From NCBI GenBank assembly GCA_039962225.1, contig JAMPKV010000036.1, positions 1 to 53,099 on the forward strand: a DNA stretch of 53,099 bases, read 5' to 3'. Positions 1-7,869 of the stretch are shown one piece after another. Numbering within the stretch: the stretch's first letter is position 1; each line of letters opens with the position of its first letter. The notes under the pieces were generated by a model. It was given only the letters and a program-made list of their open reading frames with translations, was not told where the DNA came from and ran no database searches. A program made the position numbers and the translations under genes. Origin of the DNA: Microcoleus sp. AS-A8 (GTDB lineage Bacteria; Cyanobacteriota; Cyanobacteriia; Cyanobacteriales; Coleofasciculaceae).

Positions 1-113
1 CCAAGAACATTCTGTTGAACGAAGGTCTACGGGCTTGGATGGCTCCTCAAGACCAACCCCACGAGCACTTTGAGTTCCCTGAGGAAGTTCTACCTCGCGG
101 TAACGCTCTGTAA
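1..113 (+). CDS. psbD: Photosystem II D2 protein, 3' end only
   Basis: This is the C-terminal end of the photosystem II reaction-centre D2 protein, an integral thylakoid protein that with D1 binds the primary electron-transfer cofactors. Reading from base 3, the last 36 codons end in [12 protein letters not shown], the characteristic D2 C-terminus, preceded by [12 protein letters not shown]. The rest of the gene lies outside the window. In the usual cyanobacterial psbDC operon psbC starts inside the end of psbD. Here no psbC reading frame overlaps or follows, and a terminator comes about 40 bases after the stop. This is therefore probably the separate second psbD copy (psbDII type), often light-induced. 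The identification is firm; the second-copy reading is inferred from the missing psbC. Confidence 0.93.
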   Translation, partial: KNILLNEGLRAWMAPQDQPHEHFEFPEEVLPRGNAL

Positions 114-152
114 GCAATAGCTGACTTGAATTTCCGGTTAGCTTTCTACCCC

Positions 153-175
153 TACCCCTCGGTGGGGGTATTTTT
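153..175 (+). terminator. Rho-independent terminator of psbD
   Basis: A short stem TACCCC (153-158) pairs with GGGGTA (165-170) and is followed directly by five Ts. It lies 40 bases after the psbD stop codon and fits the end of a monocistronic psbD message. Confidence 0.75.
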
Positions 176-217
176 GTGAAAGCAAGGCCAGAAAATTTTC
201 TTTGTGTTATGTTGATG

Positions 218-520
218 AAAGGTGCTAAGGCACCTTGTCAATTACGGCAACAGAACCGTATAGGAAATTATAGGAGGTGATGCCCATGATAGATAGTAGT
301 AAAACCATGGGTCATCTGGTTGGAGTTAGCCGGCTGTGCGCCGGGGCTGTTCTCTAACAGTCAGCTCGGTTCTCTTCGGAGAATCATATTAATTGATAGA
401 CTGAGCTGGATCGGAGTTCCTTCCGGCAGTCTGGTTTCAATCAGAAGACCCGCTAGACCGCTTTCACAACGTGTGAGGGATTAAACCTAAACACTTCCGT
501 GAAAGCGGATAGTTTTTTTT
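218..520 (+). ncRNA. Candidate structured RNA, family not recognised
   Basis: About 300 bases between psbD and phhB are packed with self-complementary segments. They are: a 7-bp stem AAGGTGC/GCACCTT at 219-236; GATG-CCCATG at 279-290 pairing with CATGGG-t-CATC at 306-316; CGGC/GCCG near 330-344; CTGTT/AACAG near 347-360; CAGCTC/GAGCTG (362-408) enclosing a TTCTC-ttcg-GAGAA hairpin; CGGAG/CTTCCG near 412-425; and a perfect 10-bp stem CCGCTTTCAC (458-467)/GTGAAAGCGG (499-508) followed by eight Ts (513-520), a convincing terminator. I looked for the signature sequences of tmRNA, RNase P RNA and SRP RNA and did not find them. A strong Shine-Dalgarno (AGGAGGTGAT, 272-281) precedes a 23-codon frame (286-357), but that start codon sits inside one of the stems. 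A leader peptide or a thermosensor-like leader is therefore an alternative. The 5' end is a guess. Confidence 0.55.
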
Positions 521-575
521 AGGGGGAGAGCTGAACGTTTTTGTTGGGTTGATTAGCATCAGGAGACAGGTCAGC

Positions 576-854
576 ATGGCTTCCCTACTCACGGATACAG
601 AGATTCAAGAACGTGCCAAGCCGCTAGAAGGGTGGAGAGTGGAAGGAAAAAAGTTGCGGCTAACTCGAAAATTTAAGGATTTTGTGGAAGCGATCGCATT
701 TGTGAATCAGCTCGTCGAACCCGCAGAAGCCGCCGGACATCACCCGGACTTAGAAATTTCTTATAACCAAATAACGATTACTTTGACAACCCATGATGCA
801 GGTGGGTTGACATCCCAGGATTTTGAACTAGCCCAAGTGATTTCTTGCTTATAA
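576..854 (+). CDS. phhB: Pterin-4a-carbinolamine dehydratase
   Basis: A 92-aa protein of the 4a-hydroxytetrahydrobiopterin dehydratase (PCD/DCoH) family. It dehydrates 4a-hydroxy-tetrahydropterin to the quinonoid dihydropterin in pterin recycling, and acts in the cytoplasm. The family core EAAGHHPDLEISYNQITITL is present, with the two adjacent active-site histidines (HH) followed by PDL. The length matches the family. The start at ATG 576 is chosen because AGGAG lies at 561-565 and homologues begin just before the LTDTEIQ segment; an upstream in-frame TTG at 549 has no such support. It follows the structured RNA and its terminator, so it probably has its own promoter. In many cyanobacteria the partner aromatic hydroxylase is missing and the true role of this protein is unclear. 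Confidence 0.9.
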   Translation: MASLLTDTEIQERAKPLEGWRVEGKKLRLTRKFKDFVEAIAFVNQLVEPAEAAGHHPDLEISYNQITITLTTHDAGGLTSQDFELAQVISCL

Positions 855-1047
855 CTTGGGTTAAAATAAAGTTAAATCTCAGCCCTACGACTCTACGGCA
901 AACCCCTACAACTCTACACTGAAAACCTCATAGATTGGACTTCGATGCCTTACAGGTTAAGGTATAACCAGACTAATTAGTGGTAAAACTCAAGAAAAAG
1001 TCTGTCTAGCCTAAGAACCACAGACGATGTACCATAATTCAAGGAAG

Positions 1048-1087
1048 GACGAGACAACTCTTTCTAAAGACGAGACAACTCTTTCTA
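1048..1087 (+). repeat. Two-copy tandem repeat upstream of the porin gene
   Basis: A 19-base unit starting GACGAGACAACTCTTT occurs at 1048-1066 and again, identically, at 1069-1087, a 21-base period or two helical turns. The second copy ends 24 bases before the porin start codon, so the unit may be a doubled regulator site or part of the 5' leader. Function is not known. Confidence 0.7.
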
Positions 1088-1111
1088 TATAAGGTGTGAG
1101 GATAAGAGAAG

Positions 1112-3133
1112 ATGTCTAAATTACTGTGGAGAGCTTTAATTGTTAGTCCGGCTGTGTTAGGCGCAACCCTGCTCGTTTCAGCGGGTGCAGTGCGTGCAGC
1201 GGGTAGTGACAGCTTACTAGCCAATGACAGCCAAGCGGCGACAGCAGCCGCGGTTCAACCTCAAACCGCAGAGGTTCAAAAACCAGAAGCTCAGTCTCAG
1301 GCAATCGCGCCAACCGCGGAAATCACTTCGCCAGAGGCTCAGCCAAAACAAGAATTGTCAACCGTCGCAACACCAACTCCAGCAGAGCCAAAGCTGGCTG
1401 ACCTGGAATTGCCTTCGTCAGTGTCTTTGACTCCTAGCCAACCGACACCAGTGAACGAGGCAGGAGTAGAGCCAGCGCCAGCAGCTGTACCTCCAGCCAT
1501 TGCCCAAATGGCTCCGGGAGAACCTACTAATAACTCAGACGTTTTAAATCAAATCAACCGCTACAGCCGCGAAGGTAACAACGCGACGACCCAAGACCAG
1601 GTAACCAATGTTTCCCAACTGAGCGATGTCAGACCCACAGACTGGGCCTATGAAGCGCTACGTAGCTTGGTAGAGCGTTACGGTTGTATTGCTGGATACC
1701 CGGACGGCACATTTCGCGGCAACCGAGCCATGACTCGCTATGAGTTTGCGGCTGGTTTAAACGCCTGTTTACAGCAAATCGAACGTCAGCTTGGTCAGAC
1801 TGGGGATTTCGCCACGAGAGCTGACTTAGAAACTCTACAGCGCTTAGTCGATGAGTTCAGGACAGAACTGGCAACCTTGGGAACGCGAGTTGATCAACTC
1901 GAAGGTCGTGTAGCTTTCCTAGAAGACCATCAATTCTCAACCACCACCAAACTGGCGGGAGAAGCCATCTTCGCCCTCACGGACGAGTTTAGTCGGGGTG
2001 GGGTTTCCAACAATACGGTATTCCAAGACCGGGTACGTTTGACGTTCAACACCAGCTTTACAGGTCGCGATCGCTTGGTAACTCGTCTTGCGGCGGGTAA
2101 TGCAACACAATTTGCATTTAACCAAGACGCGGCGGGCAACAGAACACTACTAACTGAAGGGCAACAGACGTTTAACTTCGGTAACACCGGTAACAACAAT
2201 GTCGTCCTAGACTGGTTGGCATACTACTTCAACTTTGGCAGCTCGAAGGTTTACCTGGCCGCGACTGGTGGTATTCACAGCGACTACGCTCCTACGCTCA
2301 ACCCTTACTTTGAGGATTATGATGGTGGCAATGGTGCCCTCTCTACCTTTGCTCAGGAAAGTCCCATCTATCGGATTGGTGGTGGTGCTGGTGCTGCGAT
2401 CAGCTTTGGAGTTGGGCCGTTAGAGAGTATCTTGGGACCGAGTACACTCACGGTGGGTTACTTGGCTGGCGCAGGAAGTAATCTTGGCAACACAAGATCT
2501 TTTGGTGCCAATGATCCTAACGAGAAGTCAGGTTTGTTTGATGGGGACTATTCGGCTCTAGCGCAGCTTAACTTCAATCTTGGCGACCGCCTTGGCATTG
2601 GTGCGACCTACGTTCATGGTTATCACAATTCAAACACTGCTATCTTCGATGCTGGTGTTGGTAATTTTCCTGTAGTAGGTTCTCGCTTTGCTAACACACC
2701 TGCGTTAGTTACCGGTCGAGCTTCTACTCCCGTTGTCAGTAACTCCTACGGACTCCAAGCCGCCTTCCGCCTATCTGAAAATATTTCAATTAGCGGTTTT
2801 GGGGCATTCACCAAGGCAATTCTGTTGGGTCAGGGCACTGGCGACATCTGGACTTATGGTGGAGGCGTTGCTTTTTCTGACTTCGGTAAACCCGGTAGTG
2901 TTTTAGGTCTGTTTGCAGGTGTAGAGCCGACCTTAAGAGGTCTGAGTACTGGGGTGCGTCCTGCTGGAGGCTTTACTCGTGATAACGTTTGGCACTTGGA
3001 AGGGTTCTACAAATATAAGCTAAACGATAATATCTCTGTGACTCCAGGTGTCATCTGGGTTACCGCTCCTGGTCAAAACGAAGACGAAAGAGATGCCGTC
3101 ATCGGTACACTCAGAACTACGTTCACCTTCTAA
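1112..3133 (+). CDS. SLH-domain outer-membrane porin (cyanobacterial iron-uptake/OprB type)
   Basis: A 673-aa outer-membrane porin of the cyanobacterial SomA/SomB and iron-uptake porin family. Residues 1-30 are a signal peptide ending in VRAAG. Residues 30-145 are a Pro/Ala/Gln-rich linker likely to span the periplasm. An S-layer homology domain follows at about 168-225 (QLSDVRPTDWAYEALRSL, GYPDGTFRG, TRYEFAAGL) and would bind peptidoglycan-linked polymer. Residues 235-275 are a short coiled coil (LETLQRLVDEFRTEL...VDQLEGRVAFLE). The rest is a beta-barrel of the OprB type ending in TLRTTFTF, with the terminal Phe expected for BAM insertion. The length and order match the family. The gene is monocistronic, with a clear terminator after it. 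The substrate cannot be read from sequence; in Synechocystis relatives transport inorganic ions including iron. Confidence 0.9.
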   Translation: MSKLLWRALIVSPAVLGATLLVSAGAVRAAGSDSLLANDSQAATAAAVQPQTAEVQKPEAQSQAIAPTAEITSPEAQPKQELSTVATPTPAEPKLADLELPSSVSLTPSQPTPVNEAGVEPAPAAVPPAIAQMAPGEPTNNSDVLNQINRYSREGNNATTQDQVTNVSQLSDVRPTDWAYEALRSLVERYGCIAGYPDGTFRGNRAMTRYEFAAGLNACLQQIERQLGQTGDFATRADLETLQRLVDEFRTELATLGTRVDQLEGRVAFLEDHQFSTTTKLAGEAIFALTDEFSRGGVSNNTVFQDRVRLTFNTSFTGRDRLVTRLAAGNATQFAFNQDAAGNRTLLTEGQQTFNFGNTGNNNVVLDWLAYYFNFGSSKVYLAATGGIHSDYAPTLNPYFEDYDGGNGALSTFAQESPIYRIGGGAGAAISFGVGPLESILGPSTLTVGYLAGAGSNLGNTRSFGANDPNEKSGLFDGDYSALAQLNFNLGDRLGIGATYVHGYHNSNTAIFDAGVGNFPVVGSRFANTPALVTGRASTPVVSNSYGLQAAFRLSENISISGFGAFTKAILLGQGTGDIWTYGGGVAFSDFGKPGSVLGLFAGVEPTLRGLSTGVRPAGGFTRDNVWHLEGFYKYKLNDNISVTPGVIWVTAPGQNEDERDAVIGTLRTTFTF

Positions 3134-3178
3134 AAGAAGCATATAACCGCTCAAGCGGAAGAATGACCATCTGAGTTT

Positions 3179-3205
3179 AAAGCCTCGCTATCTGCGAGGC
3201 TTTTT
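3179..3205 (+). terminator. Rho-independent terminator of the porin gene
   Basis: The stem AAAGCCTCGC (3179-3188) pairs with GCGAGGC (3194-3200) and runs into TTTTT. It lies 45 bases after the porin stop codon and is a textbook intrinsic terminator. Confidence 0.9.
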
Positions 3206-3229
3206 CTGATCTGATCCCCAATAGGGCAA

Positions 3230-3255
3230 TCACCGGTGGTGAACCGGAGTATACT
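3230..3255 (+). promoter_or_regulatory. Palindrome and -10 element before the Rrf2 gene
   Basis: TCACCGGTGGTGA (3230-3242) is a perfect inverted repeat with a 3-base centre. A good -10 hexamer TATACT follows at 3250-3255, placing the palindrome across the expected -35 region, where no good -35 is visible. A repressor bound there would block the promoter. Autoregulation by the Rrf2 protein encoded just downstream is the simplest guess. Confidence 0.45.
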
Positions 3256-3275
3256 GGAAAAGATGCCTTTTAAAC

Positions 3276-3725
3276 GTGATCGAACCCGTGGAACTTTCCT
3301 GTAAAACCGAGTATGCACTTTTGGCGTTGTTGGAGTTAACGGCTTGTTACAACGAAGGTGAGCCGCTACAAATCCGCCAGATTGCGGCTATCCAGAATAT
3401 CCCTGACCGATATTTAGAACAGCTACTCGCCACATTGAGACGTGGCAGCCTAGTACGTAGCCATCGAGGAGCCAAAGGAGGTTATGTCCTAGGGCGAGAA
3501 CCTTGGAAAATTACGCTTTTAGATGTGATTAACTGCCTAGAAGGCTCAAACGCTAAAGCCTCTAAAAGTGATACCCCACCGAAAACAATAGAAAGCGCTA
3601 TCGTCGGCGAAATTTGGCAGGAAGTCCACGACCGCGCCCATGAAGTCTTGCAAAAATACACACTTCAAGATTTGTGTGAAAAGCGAGATGCCCGACGCCA
3701 GCTCGATATCATGTATTACATTTAG
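3276..3725 (+). CDS. Rrf2-family transcriptional regulator (CymR-like)
   Basis: A 149-aa winged-helix regulator of the Rrf2 family. The family N-terminus ELSCKTEYALLALLEL is followed by the recognition region IRQIAAIQNIPDRYLEQLLA and the wing RSHRGAKGGYVLGR. The three clustered cysteines that bind an Fe-S cluster in IscR are absent; the few cysteines are scattered, so it is more like cluster-free CymR. The start is GTG 3276, which has a GGAAAAG at 3257-3263; GTG 3288 would give the N-terminus VELSCKTEY that many relatives show, and is almost as likely. The next gene, on the same strand 169 bases on, is cysteine synthase. In Bacillus CymR works in complex with CysK, so a sulfur-control role is a reasonable inference but not shown. 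Confidence 0.85.
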   Translation: MIEPVELSCKTEYALLALLELTACYNEGEPLQIRQIAAIQNIPDRYLEQLLATLRRGSLVRSHRGAKGGYVLGREPWKITLLDVINCLEGSNAKASKSDTPPKTIESAIVGEIWQEVHDRAHEVLQKYTLQDLCEKRDARRQLDIMYYI

Positions 3726-3894
3726 TCATGGGTCAAAGCTCAAGTGTGAAGTATGAAGTACGAAATGACCTCATCTGCTCACGAAAGCTCCGGTCGGAGA
3801 CAGAGCTATTGAAAAATTTTTGTTTTTTTGTCCTACTTTCAACTCCTCTACGGACCCTTAAACCCTAACAACTATTCACTAAGACTAACCACTC

Positions 3895-4857
3895 ATGCGT
3901 ATTGCCCAAGATATTACAGAACTCGTTGGTCGGACACCTTTGGTACAGTTAAACCGCATCCCTCAATCAGAGGGCTGTTTAGCTCGCATTGTTGTGAAAC
4001 TAGAAGGGATGAATCCAGCCGCCTCCGTTAAAGACCGTATCGGCGCTAGCATGATCAATGCGGCAGAAAAGCAGGGGCTGATTACTCCAGGAAAAACGGT
4101 TTTAGTGGAACCGACTTCTGGAAATACGGGTATTGCTCTAGCGATGGCCGCGGCAGCCAAAGGTTACCAGCTCATTTTGACCATGCCTGACACCATGAGC
4201 ACAGAGCGACGGGCAATGCTGCGAGCTTACGGTGCCAAACTAGAATTAACTCCAGGCATTCAGGGCATGAGCGGCTGTATTCAACGGGCGCAGGAGATTG
4301 TTGCGACGACACCTGATGCCTACATGCTGCAACAGTTTAACAACCCAGCCAACCCCCAAATTCATCGGGAGACGACGGCGGAAGAAATTTGGGAGGATAC
4401 GGAAGGACAAGTAGATTTCCTGATCGCTGGAGTGGGTACGGGTGGCACCATTACTGGCGTTGCGGAAGTGATTAAACAACGCAAACCCAGTTTCCAAGCG
4501 ATCGCCGTCGAACCGATCAACAGTTCAGTACTTTCGGGAGGGCGTCCCGGCCCCCATAAAATTCAGGGAATTGGTGCCGGTTTTATTCCTGAGGTTCTCA
4601 AAGTTGAGCTGATCGATGAAGTAATTGTCGTTACCGATGATGATGCGATCGCTTATGGCCGTCGTCTCGCTCGTGAGGAAGGACTCCTCTCCGGCATTTC
4701 TACAGGTGCCGCCCTCTGCGCTGCCATTCAAGTTGGCAAACGTCCCCAAAATGAAGGACGGCTCATCGTCATGGTTCAGCCTAGCTTTGGGGAACGTTAC
4801 CTGAGCACCCCTCTGTTCCAAGAGCCAGAGCTGCGAGTACCTGCTGTCATGAGCTGA
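3895..4857 (+). CDS. cysK: Cysteine synthase A (O-acetylserine sulfhydrylase)
   Basis: A 320-aa PLP enzyme making L-cysteine from O-acetylserine and sulfide in the cytoplasm. Lys46 in SVKDR is the PLP Schiff-base lysine. PTSGNTG (73-79) is the substrate-binding loop, GVGTGGT (about 180) binds the cofactor phosphate, and SGISTGAA and [10 protein letters not shown] are further family signatures. The length is normal for CysK. ATG 3895 gives the standard family N-terminus ([15 protein letters not shown]). It follows the Rrf2 gene on the same strand with a 169-base gap, so it may have its own promoter under that regulator. It could equally be annotated CysM; the sequence looks like the CysK branch. 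Confidence 0.93.
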   Translation: MRIAQDITELVGRTPLVQLNRIPQSEGCLARIVVKLEGMNPAASVKDRIGASMINAAEKQGLITPGKTVLVEPTSGNTGIALAMAAAAKGYQLILTMPDTMSTERRAMLRAYGAKLELTPGIQGMSGCIQRAQEIVATTPDAYMLQQFNNPANPQIHRETTAEEIWEDTEGQVDFLIAGVGTGGTITGVAEVIKQRKPSFQAIAVEPINSSVLSGGRPGPHKIQGIGAGFIPEVLKVELIDEVIVVTDDDAIAYGRRLAREEGLLSGISTGAALCAAIQVGKRPQNEGRLIVMVQPSFGERYLSTPLFQEPELRVPAVMS

Positions 4858-4874
4858 ATAGCACTGACCAAAAT

Positions 4875-5053
4875 AATTCGTAATTATGAATGCTCGCTCT
4901 CGCGTTAGCAAGCTACGTAATTCGTAATTAGAAATTCAAAAAACGGCTCCCTTGCCTCGCATTAAAAGGCGTTCATGTTTGAGCGGGGTCTAAATCCCGC
5001 TTTCTTACATTAATTACGAATTACGAATTACGAACTACGAATTTTTAAATTCG
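4875..5053 (+). repeat. AATTACGAATTACGA-type intergenic repeats in inverted arrangement
   Basis: The heptamer-like unit AATTCGT/ACGAATT occurs many times. CGTAATTCGTAATTA (4916-4930) is the exact reverse complement of TAATTACGAATTACG (5011-5025), and further copies of the unit extend to 5053 and at 4875-4886. The two blocks could fold into a large hairpin around the putative cysK terminator. Such AT-rich short tandem repeats are common in intergenic DNA of filamentous cyanobacteria. Confidence 0.75.
4982..5005 (+). terminator. Possible terminator of cysK
   Basis: AGCGGG (4982-4987) pairs with CCCGCT (4996-5001) across an 8-base loop and is followed by TTCTT. The T-run is interrupted, so strength is uncertain. 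It sits inside the loop formed by the flanking inverted AT-rich repeats. Confidence 0.5.
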
Positions 5054-5157
5054 TCTTCAGTTCAAAACACCCGCTACTTACACGCTAACCACCTACACAC
5101 TGAAAAGGAGTTGAAAGGGGGTGTTAGCTTCGGTGTTATTTTTGATAACAACAACAG

Positions 5158-5190
5158 AAAGAAGCTCAGCAATAATAGCTGGGCTTCTTT
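5158..5190 (-). terminator. 13-bp hairpin downstream of the RTX gene
   Basis: AAAGAAGCTCAGC (5158-5170) pairs with GCTGGGCTTCTTT (5178-5190), a 13-bp stem with one G-U pair and a 7-base loop. It is about 90 bases past the stop of the minus-strand calcium-binding protein gene and, read on that strand, is followed by a T-rich stretch. It could also serve the plus strand. Confidence 0.6.
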
Positions 5191-5277
5191 GGTATGAAGG
5201 CTTGACTCAGGAAATCTAACTTTACTAAGGTATCCGTCGGGCTGCCCCCAGGACTAGGTAGGGAAGGCGTGCGTTTA

Positions 5278-6867
5278 CTAGGCTGGAACTACTACCACAT
5301 TGCTCAGAGCACTAACGCTAAAGAAATAGCTCACAAATAAGTCAGCCGAGTCTGCTACGACACCAACTGTGTCACCCTGCCAGAGAATTTCGGTTTCAAG
5401 AATCGAAGAACTGCCAACCCCAAGATCTGCAACTCTAAACTGGTAGAGACCGGCATTGAATGAAGCCGCTTCGACAAAAATCCGATCGCCCTCGAAGGGA
5501 TTCCAGTCTGTAATAGTAGCGTAGCCAGCTCCTAGGTAATCGACTATTCCAGCACCACCCAGGAAGAAGTCATCAGCTCCTGAACCACCGACAACGGTGT
5601 CATACCCTCCTATGCCAGCAAGGAAATCGTTACCAGTACCGCCAAGGATGCTGTCGTCACCATAACCGCCTATGATATCGTCATCTCCACTGCCACCGTC
5701 GAGAGTATCCTGATTGAAGCCAAAGTTAGTTTGAGAGCCGCCATAGATCGTGTCGTCTCCACCATAACCCTGCACCAGGTCAGCGCCAAAGCCACCATAC
5801 ATGATGTCGTTACCGATACCACCCGCGACAAGATCGTTTCCAGAGTCGCCATCCAGGTAATTATTACCACCGATGTCAGAGACAATATCGTCACCTTCAT
5901 TGCCAAAGATAGTGTCGTTGCCAAAACCGCCGATGGCGATATCGTCCCCAGAACCCGCTTCAACATAGTTATTGGTGAAGTCATACTCACCCGCTGAGGT
6001 CCCGGTAAAGATATAGTCGCTCCCACCCTGTCCGAGTATGAGGTCACCTCCAAAACCACCATACATGTCTTCGTCGCCAGAGCCACCGATTAGGGTGTCA
6101 CTCCCATCACCGCCGTCGAAATAGTTATCACTGGCGTCGAAGAACGTCGAGGAACCGCCCCAAATGATATCGTCCCCAGCAAAACCCAGCAGAATGTCAG
6201 CGCCAAAGCCACCATAAATGGTGTCGCTGCCTACAACACCGCCTGCGATGAAGTCAGTACCATTACCACCATCGAGAAGATTATTACCACCAACATCAGA
6301 TATCAGATCGTTACCATCACCCCCTATTATGATGTCATTGGCAACACCTCCTACCAGAGTGTCCTCTCCAGCACCGCCATCTAGATAGTTATCGCCAGTG
6401 TCTCCGTAGAAACCTACTATGTAGCCATCAAGATAGTCGTCCCCATCCCCACCAATCAAGGTGTCAAATCCTAACCCGCCATATAGAGTGTCGCGACCCG
6501 TACCGCCTTGTAGGAAATCATTGTTAATGCCACCCTCCAGATAGTCACGTCCAGCGCCGCCATCAAGAACATTAGTGCCGCCGCCGAAGTCAATGATGGT
6601 ATCGCTACCATCATCCCCTATCATGATGTCATTGCCAGCGTTCCCTATTAGGATGTCATCCCCACTCCCGCCATCGAGATAGTTATCGTTGTCAGTCAGG
6701 GAACCCGGACTAGCGCCATCGAGAGAGTCGGCCCCATCCCCACCGATCAGGGTATCAAATCCTACACCGCCATATAAAGTGTCGCTACCCTCGTAGCCAG
6801 CAAGGAAGTCGTTACCAGCGCCACCTAGTAAGCTGTCACTGAAAACCGTTCCAAGAACTATCGCCAT
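5278..6867 (-). CDS. RTX-type (hemolysin-type) calcium-binding repeat protein
   Basis: A 529-aa acidic, glycine-rich protein made almost wholly of nonapeptide repeats of the RTX form GGxGxDxLx (for example [30 protein letters not shown]). These fold into a calcium-filled beta-roll outside the cell. There is no N-terminal Sec signal, as expected for type I secretion through a TolC-dependent exporter. No enzyme domain is present. A C-terminal non-repeat domain (about 443-529, [13 protein letters not shown]...) resembles the cap found on many cyanobacterial RTX proteins and likely holds the secretion signal. The start is ATG 6867 with AGGAG just upstream. The repeats show a second, longer periodicity of about 90-100 residues. 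The role may be in surface, adhesion or sheath; the sequence does not say which. Confidence 0.88.
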   Translation of the reverse strand: MAIVLGTVFSDSLLGGAGNDFLAGYEGSDTLYGGVGFDTLIGGDGADSLDGASPGSLTDNDNYLDGGSGDDILIGNAGNDIMIGDDGSDTIIDFGGGTNVLDGGAGRDYLEGGINNDFLQGGTGRDTLYGGLGFDTLIGGDGDDYLDGYIVGFYGDTGDNYLDGGAGEDTLVGGVANDIIIGGDGNDLISDVGGNNLLDGGNGTDFIAGGVVGSDTIYGGFGADILLGFAGDDIIWGGSSTFFDASDNYFDGGDGSDTLIGGSGDEDMYGGFGGDLILGQGGSDYIFTGTSAGEYDFTNNYVEAGSGDDIAIGGFGNDTIFGNEGDDIVSDIGGNNYLDGDSGNDLVAGGIGNDIMYGGFGADLVQGYGGDDTIYGGSQTNFGFNQDTLDGGSGDDDIIGGYGDDSILGGTGNDFLAGIGGYDTVVGGSGADDFFLGGAGIVDYLGAGYATITDWNPFEGDRIFVEAASFNAGLYQFRVADLGVGSSSILETEILWQGDTVGVVADSADLFVSYFFSVSALSNVVVVPA

Positions 6868-6971
6868 TATCTGTTGCTCCTAAATTTCAACTTGCGGTCA
6901 GAAGTTTACAAAAATGCGGCTGAGAGTTAGCCTTGATCAACGGGAAAATCTTTTGAGTAGATTCCGCTGCC

Positions 6972-7494
6972 TGTCTATATCTCTTGGGGTAGTACCCCTT
7001 ATGCACTTAGCGGGAGAGGAAAGAGCTATCACTGTTGAATCTACCTTCTAGGTTGGGAAACTCCTGTAGTCGATGCTGTCTGTCTATATCTCTTGAGCGG
7101 ATACCCCTTATGCAGTTGCTGGGGGAGGAAACAGGGATCGCCGAGAATAAGCCTTGATTGACTCAGAATCATGCTCTAGATAGATGTAACTATTTTATTT
7201 TCTTATATAATTATCGCACTTATGCACTTGCTGATAGACAAACTAGCATCGGTTTGAAAGAAATATTCAAGTTGGAAAAACTGCTTTAGCCAATGCGGCT
7301 AGGGAGCATCCCGAATTTGTCAATTCACATTTTTCACCCCCTTAATCCCCCCGATGTCTTGGGGGGACATCACTCTTATGCCCTCTCCTTATTAACGGGA
7401 TCTCATACGAGGAGACGCGTCGAGTGGGGGGTTTGCTCTTTATACAAAAACGAAAAACGGATGCTCCCTAGCGGCTAGGTGTCTATATCTCTTG
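6972..7494 (+). repeat. Three-copy repeat upstream of the RTX gene
   Basis: TGTCTATATCTCTTG occurs exactly at 6972-6986, 7081-7095 and 7480-7494; the last two copies extend to TTGAGC. A second word beginning CTTATGCA occurs at 6998, 7107 and 7219, followed in two copies by a CTTGCTG/GTTGCTG end. Copies 1 and 2 keep the same order of both words about 109 bases apart, with similar flanks (CGGGAGAGGAAA and GGGGGAGGAAAC). This suggests an old tandem duplication of about 110 bases, later split by other insertions. Confidence 0.7.
7300..7470. mobile_element. MITE-like element with 10-bp terminal inverted repeats and TA flanks
   Basis: GGGAGCATCC (7302-7311) and GGATGCTCCC (7459-7468) are perfect terminal inverted repeats bounding a 167-base element. 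Each end is flanked by TA (7300-7301 and 7469-7470), the target duplication made by IS630/Tc1-mariner transposases. The interior holds no credible transposase and includes a CCCCCC/GGGGGG hairpin near 7350-7366. The features fit a non-autonomous miniature element mobilised in trans. The family assignment rests on the TA duplication only. Confidence 0.65.
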
Positions 7495-7524
7495 AGCTAA
7501 GTAGAGAGACCTTACTTCTTATAG

Positions 7525-7620
7525 GATGGGTAGAGCGATAGCAAAACCCATCAAACCTTGACCCATGTTGGATTACCCGGCGGCAAGGCTACGCCTATGT
7601 GCCTCAACCCGATCTACGAG
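7525..7620. repeat. Dispersed cyanobacterial intergenic repeat
   Basis: GATGGGT (7525-7531) pairs with ACCCATC (7546-7552). A segment follows that ends in GCCTCAACCCGATCTACG, very like the 'GCCTCAACCCAACCTACG' repeats scattered between genes in filamentous cyanobacteria. No coding sequence is seen between 6868 and 7869; the whole stretch consists of the repeats listed here and unassigned DNA. Confidence 0.55.
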
Positions 7621-7869
7621 ATGACATTGTTTAATTGGCTTCTTCTCCTTAGTTCCACTCAGCAGTTGAGAAACACAAAAGAGCGAATGCTATCCGATGA
7701 GATAAAGCCATTGGTTTGGAACATAAGTCACTGGGGCCGAACATGGCAATCAGGGGGAGCAATCCATATAGATGCGCTAACTTGAATGTTGGAACAAACA
7801 AGCAGCCTATAAAACTTTGCTAGGTGTTAACCCTCAACCTTTACACTCTTTTTCTTTTCGACCCTACCA

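Noticed and set aside
286-357. 23-codon frame with a consensus ribosome site in the structured RNA
   Set aside because: The start codon lies in a stem and the whole stretch is covered by pairing; with no homologue to compare it is not listed as a gene.
218-520. tmRNA, RNase P RNA or SRP RNA
   Set aside because: The known conserved cores (for example the RNase P GAGGAAAGTCC and SRP GGAAGGTAGCAGC) are not present.
7293-7478. Open frame inside the MITE-like element
   Set aside because: It follows the terminal repeat and internal hairpin; no transposase motif is visible.
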